Origin: Atriophallophorus winterbourni
Taxonomy: Eukaryota; Platyhelminthes; Trematoda; Plagiorchiida; Microphallidae
DNA: 64,000 bases
Assembly (NCBI GenBank): GCA_013407085.1
Contig: JACCGJ010020111.1
Location: 78,601-142,600, forward strand
Reading direction: 5' to 3'
Shown here: one piece after another, positions 62,936 to 64,000 of the stretch
Position numbering within the stretch: position 1 is the stretch's first letter
How the letters are laid out: each line of letters opens with the position of its first letter
Notes under the pieces: generated by a model
Seen by the model: only the letters and a program-made list of their open reading frames with translations
The model's database searches: none
Told to the model about the DNA's origin: nothing
Made by a program: the position numbers and the translations under genes

Positions 62936-64000
62936 TGTAGGACGTTTGAAAACGTATGAAGTTTCTCAACTAAAATGTTAAGCATTTTCAGCTCTGATTG
63001 GTTCAAACATTGTCGATCTCATATTGGTTCAAATCGTTCGTAGTTTTCGGACTAAAATATTATGCATTGTCAGCTCTGATTAGTTCGAAGTTTGTTGATC
63101 TCAAATTGGTTCAACACTCTTGTTGTGTTAAGATTGAAATACTAAGCATTATTAGCTCTGATTGGTTTAAGCCTCATCGAACACAGATTATTTTAAAACA
63201 TTTGTAGTTTTTGGACTGAAATATCAAGTATTTCCAGCTCTGATTGGTTCAAACGTTGTCGATCTCAGATTGAGTGAAAACCTTTTTAGTTGTTAGCCTG
63301 AAATATAATGCATTGTGAGCTCTGATTGCTTCAAACATTGTCCATCTCAAAATGGTTGGAAACGTATGTAGATTTTGAACTGAATTGTTGAGCATTGTCA
63401 GCTCTGATTAGTCCAAACGATGTCGATCTCAATTTGGTTCAAATCGTTTGTAGTTTTAAGACTGAAATATTAGGCATTGTCAGCTCTGATTGGTTCAAAC
63501 ATTATCGATCTCAAATTGGTTCACAACGTTTTTAGTTTTTAGACTGAAATATTAAGCAATCCAGCTCTGATTGGTTCAAACATTGTCGATGTCAAATTGT
63601 TTCAAAACGTTTGTAGTTTTTGAACTAAAATATTATGCATTGTCAGCTCTGATTGGTTCAAATATGATTGGTCTCAGATTGCTTCAGAACTTTTGTTGTT
63701 TTCGAACTGAAATATAAAGCCTTGTCAGCTGTGATTTAGTTCAAACATTATCGATCTCAGATTGTTTTGATAGGTTTGTAGTTTTAGAACTGGAATATTA
63801 GGCCTCATCATCTCTGATTGGTTCAAACATTATCGATCTCAGATTTGGTTAAAAGGTTTGTAGTTTGTGGACTAAAATAATGAGCATTGTCAGCTCTGAT
63901 TGGTTCAAACACCGTCGATTTTAGATTGGTTCAAAACTTTTGTAGTTTCTGGACTGAAATATTAAGTAATTTCAGCTCTGATTGGTTCAAACATTGTGGA

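Larger units (their letters stand above)
52754..64000 (-). repeat. 82-bp satellite array, orientation B, runs off the window
   Basis: About 137 monomers of the same satellite inverted, with the signature CATTGTCAGCTCTGATTGG. Private variants include AAAATGTTGCGCATTGTCAG, CATCGAACACAGATTA and AATATAATGCATTGTGAGC, not prominent in orientation A. A 10-monomer period (817 bp) is seen at 54559/55376. No gene, mobile element or break is seen to the end of the window. Confidence 0.96.

Noticed and set aside
52754..63207. Similar 60-76 codon frames on the + strand after 52.75 kb
   Set aside because: Same artefact of the satellite read on its inverted strand.

Overview
This window is eukaryotic, AT-rich and has no host protein gene, rRNA, tRNA or CRISPR array that I can recognise. 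About three quarters of it (roughly 48.5 kb, near 590 monomers) is one diverged satellite with an 82-bp unit. The rest is transposable-element DNA inserted into that satellite. The elements are of Ty3/gypsy, CR1/jockey-like non-LTR and probably BEL/Pao-like type, which points to an invertebrate animal. A flatworm (trematode) is my best guess, but that is recollection and inference, not something the sequence proves. The setting looks like pericentromeric, subtelomeric or other heterochromatic DNA.

Layout. 1-15867: satellite in orientation A (CCAAT on the + strand), with kilobase-scale higher-order duplications. 15868-18902: a 3,035-bp insertion with TGT...ACA ends and a 5-bp target duplication (CTGAC). 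It carries three 361-bp tandem repeats, a decayed gag-like gene with a coiled coil, three 126-bp coding repeats, and a TATA/AATAAA pair. 18903-25655: satellite A. 24901-32792 and 32793 to about 40605: a recent tandem duplication of a 7.89-kb unit. Each unit contains satellite, a structurally complete 4,200-bp Ty3/gypsy element on the minus strand (209-bp LTRs, AACCA target duplication) and a 1.34-kb 5'-truncated CR1-like fragment. About 40720-43040: an older, partial third copy with the CR1-like fragment but, within the homologous part, no gypsy element. 42493-52753: satellite A. 52753/52754: the satellite polarity flips. 52754-64000: satellite in orientation B.

History suggested by the sequence. 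The satellite expanded through repeated multi-monomer duplications. A CR1-like fragment landed in it and was duplicated. A gypsy element inserted at a CCAAT box and decayed: all seven in-frame stops of its single gag-pol frame are shared by both copies. The 7.89-kb block was then duplicated, with only a few later differences. Nothing here appears able to make a functional protein today. The interest lies in the composite 3-kb element, the order of events, the polarity switch and the dense CCAAT content of the satellite.
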